Positions 26,943 through 34,672 are shown, counted from the stretch's first letter. The stretch is 64,000 bases of DNA from Bacillus sp. SD075 (GCF_017355165.1 NZ_JADILK010000001.1:310001-374000), one strand, 5' to 3'. Numbers and translations: made by a program. The notes: generated by a model not told the origin, from the sequence alone.

Positions 26943-28883
26943 ATGAGTGCTATAGCCGGTATGTATCATTTTAATGAAAAGCCAATAAATCTTCAACAAT
27001 GCCATAATTTGATGACGGCTTTACAAAAGTACCCTGCTGATGCTATCCAAATGTGGCATTCAGAAAAGATTTTTCTTGGTTGTCATGCTCAATGGATCAC
27101 GCCTGAATCTGTTGGAGAGCAGCTCCCGCTTTATGATTTTGAAAGGCAATGTACGATTACTGCTGATGCTATTATTGATAATCGTGATGAGTTATTTCAG
27201 AGGTTACAAGTTAAGCCATCTAATCAAAAGGGCATGCCGGATAGCGAACTGATTCTCCTTTCCTACTATAAATGGGGTGAAGATGCACCCGGATTTTTAG
27301 TTGGGGATTTTGCTTTTGTCATTTGGGACGAAAAGAAACAGAAGCTGTTTGGAGCAAGGGATTTTTCGGGAAGCAGAACGCTTTATTATCACCAAAACCA
27401 CCAGAAATTTGCCTTTTGCACGACCATAGATCCTCTTTTGTCATTACCTTTTATTGAAAAAAGGTTGAATGAGCAGTGGCTTGCGGAGTATTTGGCCGTA
27501 TCGGGAATGATTGATGCAGTAGATTCTTCAATAACGCCATATACTGCCATAAACCAAATACCACCATCCCATAGCTTAATAATAGAAAATAATAGGGTGT
27601 CTTTAAAACGATATTCCTATTTAACTCAAGAAGATAAGTTAAAACTTAAATCTAATGAGGATTACATAGAAGCATTTCAAAGTGTCTTCCAGGAAGCTGT
27701 AACATCAAGATTAAGGACACATCGGAAAGTTGGCGCCCAGTTGAGTGGTGGGTTGGATTCCGGGGCTGTTGTTGGCTATGCTATGAATAAATTACGGCAG
27801 GAAAGCACTGAACTACATACATATAGTTATATTCCTCCCGAAGATTTCAAGGATTTTACTCCTAAATATTTTTTGGCGGATGAGCGGCCTTTCATCAAAC
27901 CGACGGTAGGACATGTTGGTGGCATTATTGATCATTATTGTGACTTTAATGGGAAAGACTCCTATTCTGAAATCGAAGACTTCCTTGACATCATGGAAAT
28001 GCCCTATAAGTTTTTTGAAAATTCTTTCTGGTTGAAAGGGATGTTTGAAAAAGCGAATGAGGACGACATAGGTGTTTTGCTTAATGGGGATAGAGGCAAC
28101 TTTTCGATTTCCTGGGGATTCCCCTTAGAATATTACTCCCTTCTATTAAAAAGATTAAAATGGATTCGGCTTTATCAAGAATTGGACCATTATAGCAGAA
28201 ATGTTGGTGGATCTAGATTGCGAAAGGTGAAAGCTATTGCTAGAATCGGCTTTCCAATCATTGATCGGTTCTTCCCGGAAGGTGCTCCATATAAAATCCC
28301 TTCCTTAATCAATCCAAGATTTGCAGAAGGAACAGGGGTATATGACAGATTTAAAGGATTCGGCATGGATGAAACAGGCTGGTATTCGAATTCTGATATT
28401 TTTAATGAAAGAAGAAAGCATTTTGAAGATATCTTTCAATGGAATGCAGGGAATACTCTTTCCACAAAGCTCTCCTTACGATATAAGTTGTGGAAGCGAG
28501 ATCCGACGAATGATATCCGTGTTATTCGCTTTTGTTTATCACTCCCGGAAAGTCAATATGTACAGAATGGAATGGATCGTGCCCTGATTCGAAATGCTAC
28601 AGTGAATGTCTTACCGGATAAGGTACGGCTAAACCAACGGTACAGGGGTGTGCAGGGAGCTGATTGGGTTCACCGTATGCTTCCTAAATGGGGTGAATTC
28701 ATAGAGGAGATAAAGCAGCTGAGCACGGATGATAAAGCTCTGGAATACCTGGATGGTCAAGCGATAAAGAATGCATTAGTAACGATAAAAAAAGGAACTG
28801 GACCAGAACTTGCTACAAATCCCGACCATAAATTCCTGATGCGGAGTTTAATTGTGTATCGATTTTTAAAACGATTCAATTAA
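26943..28883 (+). CDS. Lasso-peptide macrolactam synthetase (asparagine-synthetase B homolog, C protein)
   Basis: A 646-residue ATP-dependent cyclase that adenylates the Asp/Glu side chain of the precursor core and closes the isopeptide ring. The N-terminal glutaminase-like domain begins MSAIAGMYHF; residue 2 is Ser, so the catalytic Cys of true AsnB is absent, as in lasso cyclases. The ATP pyrophosphatase loop LSGGLDSG is at about residues 266-273. AGGGGGA lies six bases before the ATG. The precursor gene follows after 15 bases. Together with the kinase, B1, B2 and exporter genes downstream this assigns the protein to lasso biosynthesis rather than asparagine synthesis. Confidence 0.95.
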   Translation: MSAIAGMYHFNEKPINLQQCHNLMTALQKYPADAIQMWHSEKIFLGCHAQWITPESVGEQLPLYDFERQCTITADAIIDNRDELFQRLQVKPSNQKGMPDSELILLSYYKWGEDAPGFLVGDFAFVIWDEKKQKLFGARDFSGSRTLYYHQNHQKFAFCTTIDPLLSLPFIEKRLNEQWLAEYLAVSGMIDAVDSSITPYTAINQIPPSHSLIIENNRVSLKRYSYLTQEDKLKLKSNEDYIEAFQSVFQEAVTSRLRTHRKVGAQLSGGLDSGAVVGYAMNKLRQESTELHTYSYIPPEDFKDFTPKYFLADERPFIKPTVGHVGGIIDHYCDFNGKDSYSEIEDFLDIMEMPYKFFENSFWLKGMFEKANEDDIGVLLNGDRGNFSISWGFPLEYYSLLLKRLKWIRLYQELDHYSRNVGGSRLRKVKAIARIGFPIIDRFFPEGAPYKIPSLINPRFAEGTGVYDRFKGFGMDETGWYSNSDIFNERRKHFEDIFQWNAGNTLSTKLSLRYKLWKRDPTNDIRVIRFCLSLPESQYVQNGMDRALIRNATVNVLPDKVRLNQRYRGVQGADWVHRMLPKWGEFIEEIKQLSTDDKALEYLDGQAIKNALVTIKKGTGPELATNPDHKFLMRSLIVYRFLKRFN

Positions 28884-28898
28884 AAGGAGGTGAATACT

Positions 28899-29030
28899 AT
28901 GAAAAAGGAATGGAAAAAACCTGAATTGGAAATTCTTGATGTTAATCAAACGATGCTTGGAACTGACGGGGAATATACAGATGCTGCTTTCCCATCAAAT
29001 ACACCTAAAGGTGAGATAACTTTCAGTTAA
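28899..29030 (+). CDS. Lasso-peptide precursor, 43 aa
   Basis: A 43-codon gene after a strong AAAGGAGGTG site. Leader residues 1-19 carry W5xxP8xL10, an aromatic variant of the YxxPxL motif read by B1 proteins, and T18, the conserved Thr at position -2. The leader reads MKKEWKKPELEILDVNQTM, almost the paeninodin leader as I recall it. The core would be 24 residues beginning LGTDGEYTD. Asp9 is the only Asp/Glu at ring position 7-9, so a nine-membered Leu1-Asp9 macrolactam is predicted. The tail contains Phe12 as a possible plug and ends in Ser24, the expected phosphorylation site for the kinase encoded next. Confidence 0.93.
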   Translation: MKKEWKKPELEILDVNQTMLGTDGEYTDAAFPSNTPKGEITFS

Positions 29031-29069
29031 CCTTTTTTACGCTAATAAGTCTGTTAGGATTCCCCTAAG

Positions 29070-29094
29070 CCCCTATTTATCCAGTTAATAGGGG
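29070..29094 (+). terminator. Stem-loop after the lasso precursor gene
   Basis: CCCCTATT (29070-29077) pairs perfectly with AATAGGGG (29087-29094). No U-run follows. In RiPP operons such a hairpin often raises precursor transcript over the enzyme genes by partial termination or protection from decay. Confidence 0.5.
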
Positions 29095-29156
29095 TATGAC
29101 TTATACATTAGAGCAAGTCTAATAAAGAAACGTTATTTATGTGCGGGGGTATTTAT

Positions 29157-30098
29157 ATGATCGGCATCAAAATAAAGGCTGTATATGTAGCATATGGTTT
29201 AACCGTTACAAGCGATATAGCTTTGCCCGAATTGCTACCTATTAATATAGAGGATGATAAAACGGATATCATTATCGAAAAAGTGGATCTTCATGCATTA
29301 TGGTCTGAGCATTCAGTTCCTGATGATGATTTTGTCATTAAGAAAGACTGGATCATGTTCCATGTTTCCAAGACGGCGATTTTCTTGATTCAAAGCGGAA
29401 ATAGAATAGAATTTTCTCCAATTGATGAGGCACAAGAGGATGAGATTCGTCTTTATATCCTCGGAACATGCATGGGTGCCATTTTGATGCAAAGAAAAAT
29501 CCTTCCTATACACGGAAGTGCGGTAGCCATAGATGGAAAGGCCTATGCCATTGTTGGTGATTCTGGTGCTGGGAAATCCACTCTTGCTTCAGCTTTTTTA
29601 AAAAGGGGCTATAAGCTCATGAGTGATGATGTCATACCAGTAACGCTAAATAATGAAAATGTACCAATTGTTACTCCTTCATATCCACAACAAAAATTAT
29701 GGTTGGAAAGCTTAAAGCATTTTGAAATGGATTCAAATAACTATCAGCCACTCATAGTTAGAGAAGATAAATTCGCTGTTCCGGTTCAAGATCAGTTTAT
29801 TACCGAACAACTTCCGCTCGCAGGTGTATTTGAATTGATCAAGGGAGAAAATGACGAGATAGATATTAAGCCTATACCATCTCTTCAAAGATTTTATAAA
29901 TTGTATCATCATACATACCGTAATTTTTTTATCCAAAGATCCGGATTGATGGACTGGCACTTTAATACTTCTGCCAAAATGATTAAGAAAATCGAGTTTT
30001 TCCAATTACGCAGGCCAACAAATCGATTCACGGCGCCAGACTTATCGGAAATCATTTTAAACGTATTAAAAAGGGAGGAAAGAGTTCATGATCACTAA
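29157..30098 (+). CDS. HPr-kinase-like lasso-peptide kinase (PadeK/PsmK type)
   Basis: A 313-residue kinase of the HPr kinase C-terminal fold. Residues 119-139 run HGSAVAIDGKAYAIVGD and then SGAGKSTLA, the Walker A loop; LMSDDVIPV supplies the Asp pair of HPrK enzymes. In paeninodin-type clusters this kinase phosphorylates the C-terminal Ser of the precursor, and the precursor here ends in Ser. The start at 29157 is chosen because GGGGG lies eight bases before it; an ATG at 29139 has no ribosome site. Its end overlaps the B1 gene by 11 bases, implying coupled translation. Confidence 0.9.
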   Translation: MIGIKIKAVYVAYGLTVTSDIALPELLPINIEDDKTDIIIEKVDLHALWSEHSVPDDDFVIKKDWIMFHVSKTAIFLIQSGNRIEFSPIDEAQEDEIRLYILGTCMGAILMQRKILPIHGSAVAIDGKAYAIVGDSGAGKSTLASAFLKRGYKLMSDDVIPVTLNNENVPIVTPSYPQQKLWLESLKHFEMDSNNYQPLIVREDKFAVPVQDQFITEQLPLAGVFELIKGENDEIDIKPIPSLQRFYKLYHHTYRNFFIQRSGLMDWHFNTSAKMIKKIEFFQLRRPTNRFTAPDLSEIILNVLKREERVHDH

Positions 30099-30372
30099 TC
30101 AACTTGATACGAAATATAGCCAAAGTCCAGGAAACATAGTAAGTGATATGGATGGAGAAAAAGTCATGTTAAGCGTTTCTAACGGAAAATATTATAATTT
30201 AGGTGAACTGGGAGGGGAAATATGGGAGTTAATGAAGGAACCCATTACAATTCAAGAGTTAGTTGTAACATTACAGTCACAATATACTGTCGATCAAACC
30301 GATTGTAAAGAGCATGTCACGGACTTTCTAAGTCAATTGTTAGAACAAGGTTTAGTTAGCGTCCATTCCTAG
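30088..30372 (+). CDS. Lasso-peptide leader-binding protein B1 (PqqD-like RRE)
   Basis: A 94-residue RiPP recognition element of the PqqD family that binds the precursor leader and hands it to the B2 peptidase. Typical features are YSQSPGNIVSDMDGEKVML, SNGKYYNLGELGGEIWELM (about 36-54) and the C-terminal helical block TDFLSQLLEQGLV. It overlaps the kinase gene end and lies 32 bases before B2. The split B1/B2 arrangement is the rule in Gram-positive lasso clusters. Confidence 0.92.
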   Translation: MITNQLDTKYSQSPGNIVSDMDGEKVMLSVSNGKYYNLGELGGEIWELMKEPITIQELVVTLQSQYTVDQTDCKEHVTDFLSQLLEQGLVSVHS

Positions 30373-30404
30373 TATCATGAATCTTTAGTCTAGGAGGCTA
30401 AAAA

Positions 30405-30887
30405 ATGAATATCGTAAAGAAAGCTCGGACTTTTCTACGTTTGAATTTCAAGACAAAGCTGCTGTATATCGAAGCGGTTTTACATTTAGGCAGGGCCCGT
30501 TATCTTAAAAGCATTTCCTTTTCAAAAGTTGCCCCAACACTTGGTGAACAGATGAAAGAGTCATCATATGAATGGAATGCAGGTAATAAAGAGATTTTAG
30601 CCAATGTATCGCGAGCCATAAATATTATGAGCCGTTACACCATTTGGGAAAGCCAGTGTCTTGTTAAGGCAATGGCGGCTATGAAGATGCTGGAAAAACG
30701 AGAGATTGATAGCACACTTTATTTAGGTACAGCCAAAGATGAGAATGGAGGGCTCATTGCACATGCTTGGCTACGCAGTGGACCTTTTTATATAACCGGA
30801 GCTGAAGTGATGGATAGGTTCACTGTTGTATCTAAGTTCTCTAATGAGAACGAATATTCAAGTCTGAAAGAACAAGAATCTAGTTAA
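30405..30887 (+). CDS. Lasso-peptide leader peptidase B2 (transglutaminase-like)
   Basis: A 160-residue cysteine protease of the lasso B2/transglutaminase-like family (PF13471) that removes the leader after Met19. Cys85 in WESQCLVKAMAAMKML and His120 in LIAHAWLRSG are the visible catalytic residues. The N-terminal 50 residues (LYIEAVLHLGRARYLKSI) form the usual helical extension. GGAGG lies nine bases upstream of the ATG. The gene is in tandem with B1. Confidence 0.92.
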   Translation: MNIVKKARTFLRLNFKTKLLYIEAVLHLGRARYLKSISFSKVAPTLGEQMKESSYEWNAGNKEILANVSRAINIMSRYTIWESQCLVKAMAAMKMLEKREIDSTLYLGTAKDENGGLIAHAWLRSGPFYITGAEVMDRFTVVSKFSNENEYSSLKEQESS

Positions 30888-31123
30888 CAATATGATATTA
30901 GGAAGTTCATAAATATGAAAACATTTTATTGTAACCAAATAAACCCTCAAAGATTTATCCAGGAGTCCACGCGTCACCAACCCCACTTATACTCTTTTAT
31001 ATCTTCATTGAATCATAATTTTTGAAAAGTGATACGCAAAACCTTTCCTTCCATTTTCGAGATTTATCATCAGTAACATGGAGGAAAACGATCAAATACG
31101 GCCTGAAAATGGAGGATATGGTT

Positions 31124-32923
31124 ATGAAGCATCTTTTACTTTTTTCGAAACAAATACATGATTATTCGGGGAAAATATTATATATCAATCTTATTTGTAT
31201 GATTTTAATAGGCTTTTTAGAAGGTATAGGAGTTTTCTTATTGATCCCATTGATTGGGTTGACTGGTGTAATGGATATAAAATCGGATGACGTTCCTTTC
31301 TTAAGCTGGGTTAATGGATTATTCACAGGAATTCCGGAAACGCTCAGTCTATTAATAATACTTGGCGTTTATGTGATATTAATGGTTGGACAAAGTGTAT
31401 TTAAGCGGAATCAAACAATCTTGGGAGTGAAAATCCAACAAGGTTTTGTTAGAAAGTTAAGGGATGAGGCGTATGGCAGTCTGCTGCAGGTTAATTGGGG
31501 ATTTTATCTAAAAAAGAGGAAATCCGATATTATCAACATCATGACAAATGAAACCTTCAATGTAAGTGCAGGGATTAATTTGTTTTTACAGTTTATATCT
31601 TCTCTTATTTTTACTTTGATCCAAATCGGAATAGCTTTTTATTTATCTGTTCCAATGACGAGTTTTATCATAGCCTTTGGGCTCATTCTTATTTTTTCTT
31701 CCCGAAAATTTGTGAAAAAGTCTCAGTCTATTGGAAAGGAAACCTTTCAGCTCACGCAAACCTATTTAGCGGGCATGACAGATCACCTTAATGGAATGAA
31801 AGATATCAAAAGTAATTCACTAGAGGAGTCTCATTTGAATTGGTTTCTTTCCTTAAGTGAGAGAATGGAAAAAAACAGAATCAAGTTAACGACTTTAAAT
31901 ACGACGTCGCAAATGATCTTCAAAATTGTATCTTCACTATTAATTGCCATCTTTGTGTTTTTTTCGATAAAGATGTTCATGGCCCAGCCAGCACAATTAA
32001 TGCTGATCATGGTCATTTTTTCAAGATTGTGGCCAAGATTTACTAGCATTCAATCCAATTTAGAGCAGATAGGATCTACGCTTCCATCTTTTAAAGCGTT
32101 GTCGGATTTACAAAACGAATGTAGAAGAGCAAGAGAGTTATATGAATCTGATTATAAAAATATTATGTCTGTTGAGATTAAAAGAGGGTTAGAGTGCCGT
32201 AATGTTTATTTTAGTTATGATCAAAATGAGAGCACTTATGCCCTTGAAAATATAAGCATACATATTCCCTCTAACCGAATGACGGCTATTGTAGGACGAT
32301 CAGGGGCCGGGAAAAGTACCTTCATAGATATATTAATGGGATTGAATCAACCTATTAGAGGCGAAGTCAGAATAGATGATATTCCGCTTACTAATGACCG
32401 ATTATTATCACTGCGGAGGTCCATTAGTTATATTCCGCAAGATCCATTTCTCTTTAATGCAACCATACGGGAGAATTTGCTGATCATTGACCCTGAGGCA
32501 AGTGATGAGTCCATATGGGAGTCTTTAGAGTTCGCTGCAGCTGCTGATTTTGTCAGTAAGCTTCCACAAGGTTTGGATACACTCATCGGTGATCGGGGTG
32601 TGCGACTGTCAGGGGGGGAAAGGCAGCGCCTAGTGTTAGCCAGAGCGGTTTTACGCAAACCAGCCATCCTGGTATTGGATGAAGCTACGAGTGCTTTGGA
32701 TACGGAGAACGAAGCGAAGATTCAATCCGCTATTGAAAGACTAAAAGGAAAAATGACCATCATCGTCATAGCTCATCGATTATCGACGATTCGTAATGCC
32801 GATCAAGTGGTGGTCATGGATCAGGGGGAAATCATTCAGGTCGGTGAATATAACCAGTTAGCGAATGAAAAAAGAGGGATGTTCAGCAATTTATTAGGTA
32901 TCCAAATGGAATCAAGTGTGTGA
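31124..32923 (+). CDS. Lasso-peptide ABC exporter (D protein), fused TMD-NBD
   Basis: A half-transporter of about 599 residues. Five or six membrane helices occupy residues about 15-310. The nucleotide-binding domain has Walker A VGRSGAGKST (about 390), signature LSGGERQR (about 494), Walker B ILVLDEATS (about 514) and H-loop AHRLST (about 549). A homodimer would export the mature lasso peptide and usually gives immunity. I chose the ATG at 31124, which follows GGAGG by eight bases and gives MKHLLLFSKQ. An in-frame TTG at 31022 would add 34 residues that look non-conserved. There is a 236-base gap after B2. Confidence 0.9.
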   Translation: MKHLLLFSKQIHDYSGKILYINLICMILIGFLEGIGVFLLIPLIGLTGVMDIKSDDVPFLSWVNGLFTGIPETLSLLIILGVYVILMVGQSVFKRNQTILGVKIQQGFVRKLRDEAYGSLLQVNWGFYLKKRKSDIINIMTNETFNVSAGINLFLQFISSLIFTLIQIGIAFYLSVPMTSFIIAFGLILIFSSRKFVKKSQSIGKETFQLTQTYLAGMTDHLNGMKDIKSNSLEESHLNWFLSLSERMEKNRIKLTTLNTTSQMIFKIVSSLLIAIFVFFSIKMFMAQPAQLMLIMVIFSRLWPRFTSIQSNLEQIGSTLPSFKALSDLQNECRRARELYESDYKNIMSVEIKRGLECRNVYFSYDQNESTYALENISIHIPSNRMTAIVGRSGAGKSTFIDILMGLNQPIRGEVRIDDIPLTNDRLLSLRRSISYIPQDPFLFNATIRENLLIIDPEASDESIWESLEFAAAADFVSKLPQGLDTLIGDRGVRLSGGERQRLVLARAVLRKPAILVLDEATSALDTENEAKIQSAIERLKGKMTIIVIAHRLSTIRNADQVVVMDQGEIIQVGEYNQLANEKRGMFSNLLGIQMESSV

Positions 32924-33349
32924 ATATTTTACTAGAGTTACAGTCAGGATGCTGCCATATTATGGTTTGGAATGCTGGCTTTTTTTCTTGGGAAATTAAA
33001 ATAAAACTGAATCACTTAGCCAACTTAACTCAAAAAATTTTTTCGGAATAGTAAATCCGTGCTTATTATAGCTATTATAAATCCACTTTTAATAAAAGAA
33101 TTCTAAAGAAAGCGCATGATAACAGTATTTTTACAGTATAATGTCACTTTTTGATGAATGATGTTGAAAAATGACAGAAAAAAACGAATAGTATTAAGAG
33201 CTATTGTTACGTTTTTAAGTATAATTAACATTAATATAGTTTTATTTCAGGGTAAATTTTTTATGACATGATGGTTTATTTAGTACCATGGACACAGGGG
33301 AAGCAAGAGATTTATTAATCTTGGGGAATAATTAATGTGAAATATTCTT
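32924..33349. other. Intergenic stretch between lasso cluster and riboswitch
   Basis: No gene is visible. A T7 run at 32980-32986 follows GGAATGCTGGC, but no convincing stem closes it, so termination of the lasso operon is unproven. TATAAT occurs at 33137-33142 and in AAGTATAATT near 33220. A promoter for the riboswitch transcript must lie here, but none is clear. Confidence 0.4.
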
Positions 33350-33430
33350 GAGAAAGGCAAACCTATTGAAAAGTAGGGACGCAAAATTACAGGTCTAAGG
33401 CTTTGCTAAGACGGCTGTGTTACCACAAGT
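33350..33430 (+). promoter_or_regulatory. Cyclic-di-GMP class I riboswitch (GEMM-I)
   Basis: The aptamer core is easily read: AAAGGCAAACC, a first hairpin CCTATT-GAAA-AGTAGG with the GAAA tetraloop, then GGGACGCAAA, a second helix with the receptor-like GGTCTAAGG, and closing GGCTGTGTTACC. These match the conserved blocks of the class I c-di-GMP aptamer in order and spacing. Its 3' end lies about 17 bases before the start of the SinI-like gene. CCAC at 33424-33427 is complementary to GTGG within the ribosome site GGGTGGGA, which points to translational control. Confidence 0.93.
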
Positions 33431-33445
33431 TGGGTGGGATTTGTC

Positions 33446-33550
33446 ATGGAAGCTAACAATGAACGGGAAGAATGGTTTTATCTAATTTTAGAAGCTAAAA
33501 ATATAGGATTATCTATTGAAGAAGTGCGGGAGTTCATCAAAGGAAAATGA
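33446..33550 (+). CDS. sinI: SinI-like antirepressor, about 34 aa
   Basis: A very small protein consisting almost only of the SinI helix hairpin: REEWFYLILEAK followed by LSIEEVREFIKGK. SinI of B. subtilis has EWVELMVEAK...ISPEEIRKYL at the same spacing. The SinR-like protein at the left end has EEWMEIM...ISKEEMREFI. SinI inactivates SinR by forming a heterodimer through this hairpin. The gene is directly behind the c-di-GMP riboswitch and is closed by its own terminator. Reading the bases as printed, I count 104 or 105 nucleotides from ATG to TGA depending on the T/A run near 33477; one base decides whether the frame is intact or shifted. Confidence 0.78.
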   Translation: MEANNEREEWFYLILEAKNIGLSIEEVREFIKGK

Positions 33551-33592
33551 ACGGGAAAAGCAGATATTAGGGGTTAATAAAATTTCGTTAGG

Positions 33593-33620
33593 GAAGGCTG
33601 TTATACAGTCTTCTTTTTTT
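33593..33620 (+). terminator. Terminator of the SinI-like gene
   Basis: GAAGGCTGT (33593-33601) pairs with ACAGTCTTC (33605-33613) around three bases, with one G-T pair, and is followed by seven T. Confidence 0.85.
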
Positions 33621-33715
33621 ATTTTCATTACCGGAAAACACCGTAATAGGTATCCAGAAAAAAGAACATGGAGACAATAATAAAAAGGCAAACCTAATTG
33701 AGAGGGATTTTTATT

Positions 33716-33829
33716 ATGGATGTACCTGTTGCGTTTTTGAAGGGATTGATATGGGGAACTTTAATCAGTATACCGTTATGGTTGTCATTTTGCGGTTGGA
33801 TAAAAATAATCATGAATTTTATAAAGTAA
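33716..33829 (+). CDS. Small hydrophobic protein, 37 aa
   Basis: A 37-codon gene after GAGAGGGA, starting MDVPVAFLKGLIWGTLISIP and containing one likely membrane helix (about residues 7-34). I recognise no family. It lies 100 bases after the SinI-like gene terminator. The DNA before it (33684-33696) repeats exactly the 13 bases AAAGGCAAACCTA of the upstream riboswitch, which may be a decayed or partial copy. Confidence 0.5.
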   Translation: MDVPVAFLKGLIWGTLISIPLWLSFCGWIKIIMNFIK

Positions 33830-34022
33830 ACGCTTAAAAAATTAAGATTAAAATGATACCTAGGCAGGATTTGACATGGTGATCATAGAATTTAGTTAAT
33901 GTACATAATGCGTTAGTCGCACCTCTTACGATATAGGATATATATCCTGTAAAAAATCGTTAATAATACTTAAATCTTTTTAGTTGTATGCCGATACTAT
34001 ATATATAGATCAAGCAAAGTGA

Positions 34023-34039
34023 CTTCGCTTAAGGCGAAG
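34023..34039. repeat. Short GC hairpin upstream of a small membrane-protein gene
   Basis: CTTCGC and GCGAAG pair around a five-base loop in the 5' untranslated region of the next gene. It stands out in an A/T-rich region and could be a leader RNA hairpin. Confidence 0.35.
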
Positions 34040-34074
34040 CCAGATAGCAGTCATCAAAATACAAGGAGAAATTG

Positions 34075-34212
34075 ATGTCAAAAAACAAATTCATTACATT
34101 CGAAGAAGTTTATGAAAAGAAACAGAGAAGCAAGAAAATTTTTATTGGGACATATATTACTATAATCCTAGTTTTGATTTCATTTATGACTTATTTTATG
34201 GGTCAATCTTAA
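34075..34212 (+). CDS. Small single-pass membrane protein, 45 aa
   Basis: A 45-codon gene with a good AAGGAG site six bases before the ATG. It begins MSKNKFITFEEVYEKKQRSK, a charged cytoplasmic segment, followed by one transmembrane helix (about 22-42) ending in GQS. No family recognised. It has its own terminator immediately downstream, which supports it being a real transcription unit. Confidence 0.6.
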   Translation: MSKNKFITFEEVYEKKQRSKKIFIGTYITIILVLISFMTYFMGQS

Positions 34213-34227
34213 TGTGGGGTATCGTAG

Positions 34228-34252
34228 GGGCTGAGGAATCGGTCCTTTTTTT
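34228..34252 (+). terminator. Terminator of the 45-aa membrane-protein gene
   Basis: GGGCTGA (34228-34234) pairs with TCGGTCC (34239-34245), with two G-T pairs, around a GGAA tetraloop. Seven T follow. Confidence 0.75.
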
Positions 34253-34481
34253 GTTATATCCACACGTATTTACTTAAAACTTACTAGTATTCACCCATGA
34301 GAAATGTTTCAGAAATGTCAAAATTGGAAAAATTCTTGGTTTTTAATCTAGGTTCTGCTTGCCAATTTCCACTTTATATGTGATTATCAATTAAATGAGC
34401 TAAATTCCTTATTTTTGAAAAAAGGATTAGGACATCGGTATGAAATGGTGGCTCAATTATATAGTGGAGTGGAAATTTCTT

Positions 34482-34613
34482 ATGGATTTTTTTGATATTT
34501 TAAAAGACACTTTTGCAAAAGGAGAGTCTGGGCAGGATGTTACGGTAAATGAACTTGTGGAAGAGATTAAGGAGAAGTTAAGCGTGATCATGGAGCAACC
34601 TGAAAGAATATGA
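34482..34613 (+). CDS. Small acidic hypothetical protein, 43 aa
   Basis: A 43-codon frame beginning MDFFDILKDTFAKGESGQDV and rich in Glu and Lys, with a predicted amphipathic helix in its second half (VNELVEEIKEKLSVIM). An in-frame ATG at 34440 would add 14 residues rich in Trp; ribosome-site support is modest for both. It ends 38 bases before a good terminator. No family recognised. Confidence 0.45.
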   Translation: MDFFDILKDTFAKGESGQDVTVNELVEEIKEKLSVIMEQPERI

Positions 34614-34651
34614 TCCGTAAATACTTCTTCCCCATTTTGCTTGTTTTATGG

Positions 34652-34672
34652 GAGATGGTCATCTCTTTTTTT
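34652..34672 (+). terminator. Terminator after the small acidic protein gene
   Basis: GAGAT (34652-34656) pairs with ATCTC (34661-34665) around GGTC, followed by seven T. Confidence 0.75.

Noticed and set aside
26943-28883. Genuine asparagine synthetase
   Set aside because: The catalytic Cys2 of the glutaminase domain is missing and the gene is embedded with lasso precursor, B1, B2 and kinase genes.
32940-32990. Rho-independent terminator after the lasso exporter gene
   Set aside because: A seven-T run is present, but the preceding bases form a direct repeat (GATGCTG/AATGCTG) and no stable stem.
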